The notes under the pieces: model-generated
What the model was told of the DNA's origin: nothing
The model's database searches: none
What the model saw: only the letters and a program-made list of their open reading frames with translations
DNA from: DATAZK01 sp965199805
GTDB taxonomy: Bacteria > Actinomycetota > Actinomycetes > Frankiales > Frankiaceae
Reading direction: 5' to 3'
Assembly (NCBI GenBank): GCA_965199805.1
Contig: CBDATO010000001.1
Location: 1,612,001 to 1,676,000 of the forward strand
DNA: 64,000 bases
Shown: positions 36,297 to 45,054 of the stretch, one piece after another
How positions within the stretch are numbered: position 1 is the first letter of the stretch
How the letters are laid out: every line of letters starts with the position of its first letter
Translations under genes and position numbers: made by a program

Positions 36297-37910
36297 ATGA
36301 GTACAGCAGCAGTCGGGGCGGGCACCCCCATCTCGAAGTCCAAGTGGCTGGCGCTCACCGCCATGCTCTTCGCGGTCGCGATGACCTTCATCGACCAGAC
36401 GATCGTCGCCATCGCCTCCCCGGACATCCAGTCCGAGCTCGCCCTCACCCGCACCGGCTCGCAGTGGGTCGTGAACGCGTACCTGCTCGCGCTCGCCGCC
36501 GCCTTCGCCTTCGGCGGCCGGCTCACCGACGTGCTCGGCCACAAGCGGATGGTGCTCATCGGCATCGTCGGCTTCGCCGGGTCCTCCGCGTTGTGCGGCG
36601 CCACCCCCAAGGGCTCCCTGGCCGAGACCTGGATCATCGTTTTCCGCGTCCTGCAGGGCTTCTCCGGCGCCCTCATGATCCCGGCCGCGCTCGCCGTTGT
36701 CGTCGCGACCTTCCCGATCGCTGAGCGTGGCAAGGCGCTGGCCATCTTCTTCGGGGTCAGCGGCGGCCTGACGGCGGTCGGCCCCATCGCCGGCGGCTAC
36801 CTCACCCAGTGGACCTGGCGCGCGATCTTCTGGATCAACGTGCCGTTCGCCGTGGTCGCGATCATCCTGACGCTGATGGCGGGCATCCGCCAGGAGCGCA
36901 AGCGCGAGAGCATCGACTACCGCGGCGCCGTCCTGGTCGCGCTCGGCATGGGCCTGTCGGTGTTCGGCTTCCAGCAGGCCGAGACCTGGGGCTGGTCGAA
37001 CGTCGGCACCTGGGTCTGCATCGCCGGCGGCCTGATCGTGCTCGTCGGCTTCTGGCGCCTGGAGGCCCGCACCCGGGTGCCGCTGATCAAGGTGCAGATC
37101 TTCCGTGACCGGGCGTTCCTCGTCGACAACGGCGTGCTGTTCTTCTCGATGATCGCGTTCGTCCCGGTCTTCTTCTTCGCGAGCGTCTACTCGCAGGTGT
37201 CGCTCGGCTACAGCGCCAGCGATGCCGGCACCTATCTACTCGTCTTCTTCGCCGGCTTCGCCCCGGCGGCGCAGATCGGCGGCCGGATGCTGGACGAGGG
37301 CGGCGCCCGCAAGCCGCTCATCTTCGGCTGCGTGCTGTCCTGCGTCGGCTTCGCGCTGTGGGCGTCCAAGGTGACCGACCTGAAGCTCGGGGCGCAGTGG
37401 ATCTTCATCGTGATGGCCGGCGCGGGCATCGGACTCATTCTCGGCCCGTCCAGCACGGATGCGGTCAACCGCTCCATCGGCGCCTCGTACGGCGAGGTCA
37501 CCGGCATCACCCAGACCGTGCGCAACTACGCCTCGACGCTCGGCATCGCCGTGCTCGGGTCGCTGCTCGGCACCGTCTTCGCCAACCGGCTCGAGGACTC
37601 GCTGAAGGGCGTCCCGGATCTCGCCCCCGGTATCGGCGACCGGATCGCGCAGAGCTTCTCAGGCGCCGACCGCGGCAACAGCAGCGGCATGGATTCGCTA
37701 CCGGCCGCCGTCCAGCAGACGATCGGCAACGCCATCAAGCACGACTACGCGGTGGCCACCTCGTACGTCCTTTACGGCATGGCCATCGCGCTGGGCATCG
37801 GCTTCTTCGTCGCGCTCCTGCACCCGGGCGGCATGGTTGAGGACCCGGCCGCCGACGGGGCCGACGCCGCTGCTGCAGCGACGGCCCCGCCGACCCCGAC
37901 CGCTTCCTAA
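36297..37910 (+). CDS. MFS drug:H+ antiporter, DHA2 (EmrB/QacA) 14-helix family
   Basis: A 537-residue membrane protein with about 14 hydrophobic segments. MTFIDQTIVAIASPDI is the DHA2 motif D1, WVVNAYLLALAA follows, GRLTDVLGHKRM is motif A, and GPIAGGYLTQWTWRAIFWINVP is motif C and its flank. It exports cationic or amphipathic drugs or metabolites with protons. The final ~25 residues are Ala/Pro-rich and cytoplasmic. The stop overlaps by four bases the stop of the convergent amidohydrolase gene. Confidence 0.93.
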   Translation: MSTAAVGAGTPISKSKWLALTAMLFAVAMTFIDQTIVAIASPDIQSELALTRTGSQWVVNAYLLALAAAFAFGGRLTDVLGHKRMVLIGIVGFAGSSALCGATPKGSLAETWIIVFRVLQGFSGALMIPAALAVVVATFPIAERGKALAIFFGVSGGLTAVGPIAGGYLTQWTWRAIFWINVPFAVVAIILTLMAGIRQERKRESIDYRGAVLVALGMGLSVFGFQQAETWGWSNVGTWVCIAGGLIVLVGFWRLEARTRVPLIKVQIFRDRAFLVDNGVLFFSMIAFVPVFFFASVYSQVSLGYSASDAGTYLLVFFAGFAPAAQIGGRMLDEGGARKPLIFGCVLSCVGFALWASKVTDLKLGAQWIFIVMAGAGIGLILGPSSTDAVNRSIGASYGEVTGITQTVRNYASTLGIAVLGSLLGTVFANRLEDSLKGVPDLAPGIGDRIAQSFSGADRGNSSGMDSLPAAVQQTIGNAIKHDYAVATSYVLYGMAIALGIGFFVALLHPGGMVEDPAADGADAAAAATAPPTPTAS

Positions 37911-39673
37911 GCCACCGGGACGGGTGCGTTCTGCTTGCCGCGCACCAGCCGACCCGGCCGGGCGCCGGTGTCCTTGTCGTCGCGCCGGGTGATGACCCCG
38001 TTGACGATGGTGGCGACGTAACCGGTGGCGTCCTGCAGGATGCGTCGGCCACCTGCCGGGAGGTCGGCGATCGACCGCGGCGCGTGCAGCGTGAGCCGCT
38101 CGTGGTCGATGACGTTGAGGTCGGCCCGCTTGCCGACCTCGATGGTGCCCCGGTCGTGCATCCCGACGACGGCGGCGGTGCCGGCCGACTGCTTCTGGAT
38201 CACGGTCTCGAGCGACAGCTTCTCGCCGCGGGTGCGGTCACGTGACCAGTGCGTCAGCAGGAACGTCGGCATCGACGCGTCGCAGATCATCTTCACGTGG
38301 GCGCCGCCGTCGGACAGGCCGATGACGGTGTCGGGGTGCTCGATCATGGCGCGCAGCGCGTTGTGGTCGCCCTCGCCGTAGTTGAGGAACGCGCCGAGCA
38401 GCAGCGTGCCCTTGGCGAGCTCGTCGTACATGACCTCCCACGGGTCCTTGCCCGTGGTGCGCGCGATGCCCGCGATGGACTGCGACGCCGGCGGCTCGTA
38501 GTCCGGCGGGTCGCCCATCACGAAGATCCGCTCGAACATGTACGGCGTGTTCTCGGTCAGCGTCTCGAACTGCCGCTTCGGGTCGGCGGGGAAGTCGGTC
38601 TCCGCGAGGATCGCGGCCTTCACCTCGGGCTTCTGCATCTCGGCCATCAGCTGGTCGAGCGGCAGCGAGTCCTCGAGTGCCCGGAAGGTGGGCCGGCGCA
38701 TCAGGCCGTGGTAGCTGGTGACGCCGAGCAGCATGCCGCCGGGCCGGGCTGCGACCTGCGGGGTGAGGTCGGCACCCTCGCCGCGGTGCTTCGCGACGAG
38801 CGCGAGCTGCTGCTTCCAGAACTCCGGCGCATCGCGGGCCTGGACGAGCAGGAACGACAGCGGCAGACCGGTCGCCTTGGACACCTGACCCATCAGCTCG
38901 ATCTCGCCGAGGATGGTGTCGGCGTCGCCGCCGGTCTCGCCCGTGGGCACGACCTCGAACAGGCCGCCGCCCGCATCGACCACGGCCTGGGCGAGGCCGG
39001 TGAGCTCGTCGGCCTGGGCGAACGTCCCGGGCACGAGTTCGCCGTCCAACGAGGTGTGGTTGAGCGAGCGTGACGTCGAGAAGCCGACCGCGCCGGCCTC
39101 GATGGCCTCACGGACGTGCTTCGCCATCTCGGCGATCTCCTCGGCCGTGGCGTTCTCGTTATCGGCGCCGCGCTGGCCCATCACGTAGACCCGCAGCGGG
39201 GCGTGCGGCAGGAAGGCCGCGATGTCCATGGCGTACTCGCGGCGGTCGAGCGAGTCCAGGTACTGCGGGAAGGTCTCCCAGTCCCACTGGATGCCCTCGT
39301 GCAGCGCGGTGCCGGGGATGTCCTCGACGCCTTCCATCAGCTCGACGAGCCAGGACTCCTGGCCCGGGCGGACGGGGGCGAAGCCGACGCCGCAATTGCC
39401 CGCGACCACCGTGGTCACGCCGTGGGAGGCGGAGGGCTCGAGGATCGGGTCCCAGGTGGCCTGGCCGTCGTAGTGCGTGTGGATGTCGACGAAGCCGGGG
39501 GCGACGATCTTGCCGGTGGCGTCGATGACCTCGGCCGCCTCACCCGGGAGGTCGGTGCCGACGGCGACGATCCTGCCGCCGGAGACGGCGACGTCGCCGG
39601 CATAGCGCGGCGCGCCGGTGCCGTCGACGATCGTTCCGCCCTTGATCAGCAGGTCGTACTGCGGGTCAGTCAT
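37907..39673 (-). CDS. N-acyl-D-amino-acid deacylase-type amidohydrolase
   Basis: A 588-residue metal-dependent amidohydrolase. YDLLIKGGTIVDGTG opens the composite beta domain; GFVDIHTHYDGQ supplies the first metal ligands, NCGVGFAP is typical of the D-aminoacylase subgroup, and IGLSDGGAHV near the end gives the catalytic Asp. The barrel and C-terminal strand (RADLNVIDHERLTL) are complete. Family members hydrolyse N-acyl-D-amino acids or related cyclic ureides; the true substrate is open. It is convergent with the DHA2 exporter. Confidence 0.9.
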   Translation of the reverse strand: MTDPQYDLLIKGGTIVDGTGAPRYAGDVAVSGGRIVAVGTDLPGEAAEVIDATGKIVAPGFVDIHTHYDGQATWDPILEPSASHGVTTVVAGNCGVGFAPVRPGQESWLVELMEGVEDIPGTALHEGIQWDWETFPQYLDSLDRREYAMDIAAFLPHAPLRVYVMGQRGADNENATAEEIAEMAKHVREAIEAGAVGFSTSRSLNHTSLDGELVPGTFAQADELTGLAQAVVDAGGGLFEVVPTGETGGDADTILGEIELMGQVSKATGLPLSFLLVQARDAPEFWKQQLALVAKHRGEGADLTPQVAARPGGMLLGVTSYHGLMRRPTFRALEDSLPLDQLMAEMQKPEVKAAILAETDFPADPKRQFETLTENTPYMFERIFVMGDPPDYEPPASQSIAGIARTTGKDPWEVMYDELAKGTLLLGAFLNYGEGDHNALRAMIEHPDTVIGLSDGGAHVKMICDASMPTFLLTHWSRDRTRGEKLSLETVIQKQSAGTAAVVGMHDRGTIEVGKRADLNVIDHERLTLHAPRSIADLPAGGRRILQDATGYVATIVNGVITRRDDKDTGARPGRLVRGKQNAPVPVA

Positions 39674-39706
39674 AGACAGACGATAGCCCGCCCCGTGTGT
39701 CCGGCG

Positions 39707-41974
39707 TCACGGACGGGTGACGGTGGGCGCCTCGACGTCAGCGCCCGAGCGCGGCCCGGGCAGCCCCGGTGCGCCGCGGCGCTGCGGTCCCTTCACCAGC
39801 GCGCGGGCCTCGTCCAACGGGACCGGGCGCGACCACAGGTAGCCCTGGCCGTAGACACAGTTGGCCGCGGCCAGCCATCCCGCCTGGTCGACGTCTTCCA
39901 CGCCCTCGGCGACCGTCGCGAGGCTCATGCTCGCGCTCATCGCGAGGATGGCCTCGGTCAGCGCCGCATCCTGCTCGTCGAGCATGACCCGGTCGACGAA
40001 GGCCTTGTCCACCTTCAGCACGTCGACCGGCAGGTCGCGAAGGTAGGCGAGCGAGCTGTAGCCGGTACCGAAGTCGTCGATGGCGATCCGGACCCCGCTT
40101 TGCCGCAGCCGGGTGAGCCGCTCACTGATCAGCTCGACGTCCTGCAGCAGCTGACTCTCGGTGATCTCCAGGGTGAGCTGCTGGGGGCGCAGCCCGGTGC
40201 GTTCGAGTACCGCGAATACCTCGGAGACGAAGTCGTCGCGTCCGAGCTGGGCGCTGGCGACGTTCACCGACATGGTCAGCGGACGGCCGCCTTCGCCGCC
40301 GCAGAGCTCGGTCGCCGCCGCGCAGGCGGTGGCGAGAACCCAGCTGCCCAGCGCGTGGATGAGGCCGGTCTGCTCGGCGATCGGGATGAATTCCAGCGGC
40401 GGCACCAGGCCGCGCTTCGGGTGGTTCCAGCGCACCAACGCTTCGAAGCCCGCGACGCTGCCGTCGGCCAGGTCGATCGTCGGCTGGTAGTGCAGCACGA
40501 GCTCCTCGTCGCGGATCGCCCGCTGCAGGTCGGCCCGCAGTGCCAATCGCTCCAGCGCCTCGGCGTGCAGCTGCGACTCGTACACCGCGACGGTGCCCTT
40601 GCCGCGATCCTTGGCCAGGTACATGGCCACGTCGGCGTTGCGCAGCACGTCCGCACCGGAGCATTCACCCGGGCAGGCGCCGGCCACTCCGATGCTGACG
40701 CGCGGATTGAGCAGGGTGCCGTCGTCCAGCTCGACCGGGCGGCTGATCGCCTCCAGCAGCCGCTCGGCGATCTCCTCGCCCTCACGCAGGTCGGTGTCCT
40801 CCAGCAGCACCGCGAACTCGTCGCCGCCGAGTCGGGCGACCGTGTCGCCGACGCGGGCGGCGCCGACGGCACGCCGTGCGACCTCCTCCAGCACCCGGTC
40901 ACCGATCACGTGACCGAGGCTGTCGTTGACGTTCTTGAACTCGTCGAGGTCGCAGAACAGCACGACGAGGGCCCGGTCGGCGCTGCGACTGCTCAACGCG
41001 TGCTCGAGCCGGTCGGAGAAGAGCTGGCGGTTGGCCAGCCCGGTGAGCGAGTCGTGGAACGCCTGGTGGGTGAGCTGCGCCTCGAGCTCCACCCGCTCGG
41101 TGACGTCGCGGAAGGTCACGACCATCCCGCCGACGGCCGGGTCGGCCAACAGGTTGGTCACGGTGCCCTCGACGTGCAGCAGGCGCCCGTCCCGGTGCCG
41201 CATGCGCAGCCGCAGCGGCCGGTCCTCCCCGTCGTGGACGGTGCTGAGGACCCGGTGCAGCGTGTCGACGTCATCCGGCTCGACCACGTCGGCGAGCGAC
41301 GCGTCGATCACCGCCTCCGGGTCGAGAGCCAGGACGGAGCGCAAGGAGGGCGTACTGAAGCGAATGCGCCCGTCGAGGTCGCAGATCACCACGACGTCGG
41401 TGGCGTTGCGGACCAGGGTGGCCAGCCGCTGCTCGCCCTCCGCCCGCGACTGCTGCTCGGTCACGCGGCGCTCGAGATCACGATGGCGACGCAAGAGACG
41501 CCGGAACCAGAGCATCCAGCCGAACGACGCGATCACGAGCAGAGCGCCGTAGATCAGCTTTGCCTCGAGATCGATCCACCGCTTGTCGTCGGCGACCTGT
41601 CGCGCCAGGGTGTCGACCGCGGCCGTGATGCGCTCCCGGCCGACCAGCCGGCCACCCGTCACGGTCAGCGCCGTGTCCGCCGAACGGATGCCGGCGAGGT
41701 CGCGTCCGGAGACGCCGAGCTGGGTCAACCGGTCCAGTGCCGCCCCGGTACGGGCACGCACGGCCGGCAGGGAGTCGGCGTCCGCGACGTCCCACTGACC
41801 CGCCATGGCCGCGATGACCTGCTGCTGACGCTGCACCGGATCGGCGCGCTCGTACACGCCTGTGAGCAGGAAGAACTCGATGACGACCACCAGCACGGTG
41901 CCCAGAACCGTGAGCGGGCCGCGCCACCGGTTGCCGGACGGAGCGGCAGCCGGGACAGAGGTGGACGAATGCAC
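39707..41974 (-). CDS. Membrane PAS-GGDEF-EAL protein (c-di-GMP turnover)
   Basis: A 755-residue protein. A membrane helix at about 20-42, an extracytoplasmic sensor stretch of ~100 residues and a second helix at about 143-162 come first. Then follow a short coiled-coil, a PAS domain (185-300), GGDEF with LGGDEF at 382-387, and EAL with FEALVRW (EAL 511-513), DDFGTGYS and VAEGVED. Both catalytic signatures look intact. The outside sensor differs from that of the other GGDEF/EAL protein at the left edge, so the two probably read different signals. The start is a GTG with only a weak ribosome site. It follows an SDR/nitroreductase/NTF2 unit on the same strand. Confidence 0.92.
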   Translation of the reverse strand: MHSSTSVPAAAPSGNRWRGPLTVLGTVLVVVIEFFLLTGVYERADPVQRQQQVIAAMAGQWDVADADSLPAVRARTGAALDRLTQLGVSGRDLAGIRSADTALTVTGGRLVGRERITAAVDTLARQVADDKRWIDLEAKLIYGALLVIASFGWMLWFRRLLRRHRDLERRVTEQQSRAEGEQRLATLVRNATDVVVICDLDGRIRFSTPSLRSVLALDPEAVIDASLADVVEPDDVDTLHRVLSTVHDGEDRPLRLRMRHRDGRLLHVEGTVTNLLADPAVGGMVVTFRDVTERVELEAQLTHQAFHDSLTGLANRQLFSDRLEHALSSRSADRALVVLFCDLDEFKNVNDSLGHVIGDRVLEEVARRAVGAARVGDTVARLGGDEFAVLLEDTDLREGEEIAERLLEAISRPVELDDGTLLNPRVSIGVAGACPGECSGADVLRNADVAMYLAKDRGKGTVAVYESQLHAEALERLALRADLQRAIRDEELVLHYQPTIDLADGSVAGFEALVRWNHPKRGLVPPLEFIPIAEQTGLIHALGSWVLATACAAATELCGGEGGRPLTMSVNVASAQLGRDDFVSEVFAVLERTGLRPQQLTLEITESQLLQDVELISERLTRLRQSGVRIAIDDFGTGYSSLAYLRDLPVDVLKVDKAFVDRVMLDEQDAALTEAILAMSASMSLATVAEGVEDVDQAGWLAAANCVYGQGYLWSRPVPLDEARALVKGPQRRGAPGLPGPRSGADVEAPTVTRP

Positions 41975-42036
41975 CTCTATGTGATCGGCATCCGGGGCGG
42001 TCGGCTGGAGTAAGCGTCATTCAGGCCGGAGCCCGG

Positions 42037-42513
42037 TCACGGCAGCGGGTGGGCCGGCTCCATCGGGAAGTTGTTGAAAAGCACGTTGTGGGCGTACCAG
42101 GTGTTCCAGTGCTCGGTCAGGTAAGCGATCCTGCCGTCGGCGTCGAAGCGGAAGACGAAGCAGTAGACGTTGCGGTACGGCTGGCCGCCGAGGGTCGTCG
42201 ACGTCTGGGTGTGCTGGCGCATGACGAAGTCGCCGTCGGCGAGCACCAGCACGTCGCTGAACCGGTTGGTGGCGAGGTCGTACGAGTCGATGCCGGAATT
42301 GCCGTGTTTCTGCCCGGAGCCGCGCAGGATCTTGGTGATCTCCGCGATGCCCTTGTGCTCGGTCTCGCCGTGCATCCCGGGCAGCAGCGGCAGGCCGTTC
42401 CACCACACGGCGTCGTCGGCGAAGAGGGTCGCGCGGTCGAAGTCGCGGCCCGCCTCGAACATCCGGTTGACGCTGTCGATGTTGCGCTGCTCGGTGGAGG
42501 TGTACTCAGGCAT
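42037..42513 (-). CDS. SnoaL/NTF2-like protein
   Basis: A 158-residue single-domain protein: DSVNRMFEAGRDFDRATLFADDAVWWNG, then HKGIAEITKIL, DVLVLADGDFVMRQH and the FRFDADGRIAYLTEHWNTWY strand pair, the usual SnoaL/limonene-epoxide-hydrolase-like series. Its start lies inside the end of the nitroreductase gene (8-base overlap), so the two are coupled. This is the third NTF2-like gene in the window. Function not predictable. Confidence 0.85.
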   Translation of the reverse strand: MPEYTSTEQRNIDSVNRMFEAGRDFDRATLFADDAVWWNGLPLLPGMHGETEHKGIAEITKILRGSGQKHGNSGIDSYDLATNRFSDVLVLADGDFVMRQHTQTSTTLGGQPYRNVYCFVFRFDADGRIAYLTEHWNTWYAHNVLFNNFPMEPAHPLP

Positions 42514-43159
42514 CCTTGGTCTCCTTCGCGAAACCGTTCCAGGACGACACGTCGGCGGCCGGACGGCGCAGGGCGGGCTTGAAGTCGGTGCCGATCGTGT
42601 ACGCGACCGGGAAGAGCCCCACCTGCGTGTACGTCGGAGGGATGCCGAGCAGCTCGGCCATCTCCTTCTCCTTGTGCAGGTGGATGGTGGTCCAGGCGCT
42701 GCCCATGCCCCGCGCGCGCAGCGCGAGCATGAAGCTCCAGACGGCCGGCAGCACCGAGCCCCACATGCTGGCCTGGAAGAAGATGCTGGCGTCGTCGACG
42801 CGGCCCGCCATCAGCGGCAGGACCAGCACCGGTACCTCGTGCAGGTGCTCCTGCAGGTGGGCCACGGAGGTGGAGATCCGCTGGGCTGCGTCGGACGTGT
42901 AGTCGACATTGCGCGGCTTGTCCGAGCTCGGGCCGGAGTTCGCATAGCCGGCGAGCCCCGCGCGGTAGATGTCGGCGACCTGCGCCTTGACCTCGGGGTC
43001 GTCGACCAGGATCCAGCGCCAGTACTGCTGGTTGGACCCGTTCGGAGCCTGGAGGGCGAGCTCGAGGCACTCCTCGACCGTGGCCCGCTCCACCGGCCGC
43101 TCCAGATCGAGCCGCTTGCGTACGGCGCGCGTCGTGGTCAGCGCTTCGTCGACCTGCAT
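42506..43159 (-). CDS. Nitroreductase-family FMN oxidoreductase
   Basis: A 217-residue flavoprotein. TTRAVRKRLDLERPV with its Arg cluster binds FMN phosphate; LELALQAPNGSNQQYWRWILV is the second FMN block and ARGMGSAWTTIHLHKEKEM the third. Members reduce nitro groups, quinones or enones with NAD(P)H, usually as dimers. It is flanked by an SDR gene (45 bases upstream) and a coupled NTF2-like gene downstream, suggesting a small redox pathway on one substrate. Confidence 0.9.
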   Translation of the reverse strand: MQVDEALTTTRAVRKRLDLERPVERATVEECLELALQAPNGSNQQYWRWILVDDPEVKAQVADIYRAGLAGYANSGPSSDKPRNVDYTSDAAQRISTSVAHLQEHLHEVPVLVLPLMAGRVDDASIFFQASMWGSVLPAVWSFMLALRARGMGSAWTTIHLHKEKEMAELLGIPPTYTQVGLFPVAYTIGTDFKPALRRPAADVSSWNGFAKETKDA

Positions 43160-43204
43160 GGCGGGCAGTCTGCCGAGATTTAGTTGACCATGTCAAGCAA
43201 CCGC

Positions 43205-43966
43205 TCAGAGCGGCATGCTCTGCCCGCCGTCGACCATCAGCGTGTGGCCGGTGATGTAACCCGAGTCGTCACTCGCCAGGAAGACCGCCGCCCGGCCGAT
43301 GTCGTCCTCGCAGTCCCCCACCCGGCCGAGCACCGACGAGCGCGTGGCCATCGCCGCCTGCTCGGGGTTCGACGCCGCCCACTCGTCGAACTGGTCGCTC
43401 CTGGCGAAGGGGCTGATGTTGTTCACCCGCACCCCGGACGCGCCCCACTCCTTGGCGGCGATCCGGGTGATCGCGCGGACGGCCTCCTTGACCGGCCCGT
43501 ACGACGCGTAGCCCGCGCCGCCGCCGATGCCCGCGCCGGACGCGAAGTTGATGACGCACCCCCGGCGGGCCTGCAGGTGCGGGAAGCTCGCCTGCATCGC
43601 GTTGACGACGCCGAGGTAGCCGACCCGCCACATCTTCTCGATGCCCGCCTGCGGGGTGTCGATGAACGGCTGGACCTTGACCTTGGCCAAGGCGCACGTG
43701 ACCAGGACGTCGATCCCGCCGAAGCGGTCGACCACGGCCTGCACGGCGGCGTCCACCTGCGTCCGGTCTGCTACGTCGACGACGAGGCCCAGCGCTTCGG
43801 CGCCCCGCTGCGTGCAGTCGGCCGCTGCCGCCTCCGCCAAAGAGGCGTCGAGGTCGAGGATCACCACGGCCGCACCCTCCGAGGCGTACGACTTCGCGAT
43901 CCCCCGCCCGATGCCCTGGCCACCGCCGGTGATCACTGCCGTCCTGCCGTCCAGTCTGCCGCCCAT
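43205..43966 (-). CDS. Short-chain dehydrogenase/reductase (SDR)
   Basis: A 253-residue NAD(P)-dependent oxidoreductase. The nucleotide motif is TGGGQGIGRGIA, the catalytic Ser lies in NFASGAG and the Tyr/Lys in YGPVK. The usual NNAG strand reads VTCALA, an uncommon replacement that may affect the structural role of that Asn. DGGQSMPL ends the protein as usual. ATG 43966 is chosen because MGGRLDGRTAVITGG is the normal first strand. It heads a unit with nitroreductase and NTF2-like genes. Confidence 0.92.
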   Translation of the reverse strand: MGGRLDGRTAVITGGGQGIGRGIAKSYASEGAAVVILDLDASLAEAAAADCTQRGAEALGLVVDVADRTQVDAAVQAVVDRFGGIDVLVTCALAKVKVQPFIDTPQAGIEKMWRVGYLGVVNAMQASFPHLQARRGCVINFASGAGIGGGAGYASYGPVKEAVRAITRIAAKEWGASGVRVNNISPFARSDQFDEWAASNPEQAAMATRSSVLGRVGDCEDDIGRAAVFLASDDSGYITGHTLMVDGGQSMPL

Positions 43967-43997
43967 GGCGACATCCTGGCCCCACGCCGCCGGCGCC

Positions 43998-44207
43998 TCA
44001 GGACGGGTGGGACCCGTTGTCGTCCTGCGTCTCGAGCCGGCGTTCGGCACGCCGCCGCACGAGACGGGCGACCTCCACGCGGTTCTGGCGCTCGATGTGC
44101 TGCGCCTTCTGCGCATCGCTCTCGGCGATGACCCGCAGTACGTGCTCCTCCTCCTCGGGAGGCAAGCCACGGAGCAGGACGTCGAACCAGTCGTTGCGGC
44201 TTTCCAT
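43998..44207 (-). CDS. Small hypothetical protein, acidic then Arg-rich
   Basis: A 69-residue frame with a GAGGAG about nine bases before its ATG. The product has a hydrophobic/acidic start (WFDVLLRGLPPEEEEHVLRVI) followed by an Arg/Glu-rich helix-forming stretch. No domain or motif is recognised. It lies between the SDR gene and a frameshifted small gene on the same strand. Coding is supported by the ribosome site and a protein-like composition only. Confidence 0.5.
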   Translation of the reverse strand: MESRNDWFDVLLRGLPPEEEEHVLRVIAESDAQKAQHIERQNRVEVARLVRRRAERRLETQDDNGSHPS

Positions 44208-44309
44208 TCGCGGCGACTCCTCGTGCCGTGCGGCACCCGTCCGGAGGGCAGGGCCGCGCTGGGCGGCTGCCTGCTGAGCCGGTGGAACCGTACGGCCGGG
44301 ATTTTGCTA

Positions 44310-44557
44310 CTACAAGCCACTACGGTCAAACCTGACCGGCCAGCGGCCCTCGGCGTTCTCGCGCTCCAGCTCGTACATGTGCCACGCCAGTAGCGCGCGG
44401 TTCTGCGCGTCGCGCAATCGGGCGTCGAGCTGAGCCAGATCGTCCACCGTCGTCCCATCTGCGAACGCGCGACTTCTTCTTGCGCCGCCCGCCAGGCCTC
44501 GAAGGCGGCGCGTACGTCTGCGCCGTCCCACCAGTCGCCTGAATCCTGGACGTTCAT
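44310..44557 (-). pseudogene. Small gene with an apparent frameshift
   Basis: The ATG at 44557 has AGGTGG upstream and begins a protein-like frame of about 33 residues (DWWDGADVRAAFEAWRAAQEE). From about 44460 that frame turns into Arg/Trp/Ser-rich noise. A different frame, open over the same place, then reads a good helical stretch (VDDLAQLDARLRDAQNRALL) ending at 44310. Joining them by a one-base shift near 44455-44465 would give about 82 residues. This could be a true mutation, a sequencing error or two small genes. No family recognised. Confidence 0.5.
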
Positions 44558-44579
44558 CGTGCTGCCACCACCTCACGGG

Positions 44580-44617
44580 CGAAGGCCCCACCCCCCGGGG
44601 AGTGGGTGAGGCCTTCG
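44580..44617 (-). terminator. Hairpin terminator downstream of the 51-residue membrane protein gene
   Basis: CGAAGGCCCCACC (44580-44592) pairs with GGTGAGGCCTTCG (44605-44617), a 13-bp stem with one mismatch and a 12-base loop, about 60 bases past the stop at 44676. Confidence 0.75.
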
Positions 44618-44675
44618 TCGCTCGTCGACACGCCTAGCGCAACGTCGCTGCCCTACGGCTCACGAACGCCAGGGC

Positions 44676-44831
44676 TCAGTAGTAGTGGCGACGTCCACCG
44701 ATCTGGCGGCCGAGCGCGCCGGCGATGGCGAGAACGGCGCCGATGACGAGGACGACGATGCCGAGGGTCCAGATGATCGCGATTTTGGCGACGAAGCCGA
44801 TCACGAGCAAGACGATTCCGAGAATGATCAC
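44676..44831 (-). CDS. 51-residue two-helix membrane protein (DUF6131-like)
   Basis: A very short gene starting at GTG 44831 with AGGAG eight bases upstream. The product has two hydrophobic helices (IILGIVLLVIGFVAKIAI and LGIVVLVIGAVLAIAG) and a short basic tail GGRRHYY. The length, two-helix layout and GRRHYY tail match the small actinobacterial DUF6131 family as I remember it. Function unknown; such proteins are often abundant and stress-linked, which is only a suggestion. It has its own terminator and an unusual repeat-rich upstream region. Confidence 0.85.
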   Translation of the reverse strand: MIILGIVLLVIGFVAKIAIIWTLGIVVLVIGAVLAIAGALGRQIGGRRHYY

Positions 44832-44992
44832 GGCCGAGCTCCTTGGGGGGTTGGTAGTTCCTTCACGTTCGGTAACTGTCGAGCCGCACGACGGCGGCTC
44901 GACGAGGCGCCCCCGGGACCAGACCCGCCGACCCCTCTGGGGTGGCCGGATGCATGATCACACGCCTGCGGACCGACGTATGCCCGGTGCCA

Positions 44993-45041
44993 CCTACTAC
45001 GAAACGCGAGACAACTACTACCGCTCAGGTACTACTGAGCG
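44993..45041 (-). promoter_or_regulatory. Three CTACTA repeats and a hairpin upstream of the small membrane protein gene
   Basis: CTACTAC occurs at 44994-45000 and 45015-45021, and TACTACT at 45030-45036, about 15-21 bases apart. The last sits in the 6-base loop of a perfect 7-bp inverted repeat, CGCTCAG (45022-45028) / CTGAGCG (45035-45041). The hairpin lies 13 bases past the M56 peptidase stop, so it may end that transcript. The TACTAC repeats could be operator half-sites, perhaps for the nearby BlaI-type repressor. Confidence 0.5.
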
Positions 45042-45054
45042 TTACCATTCAGCT

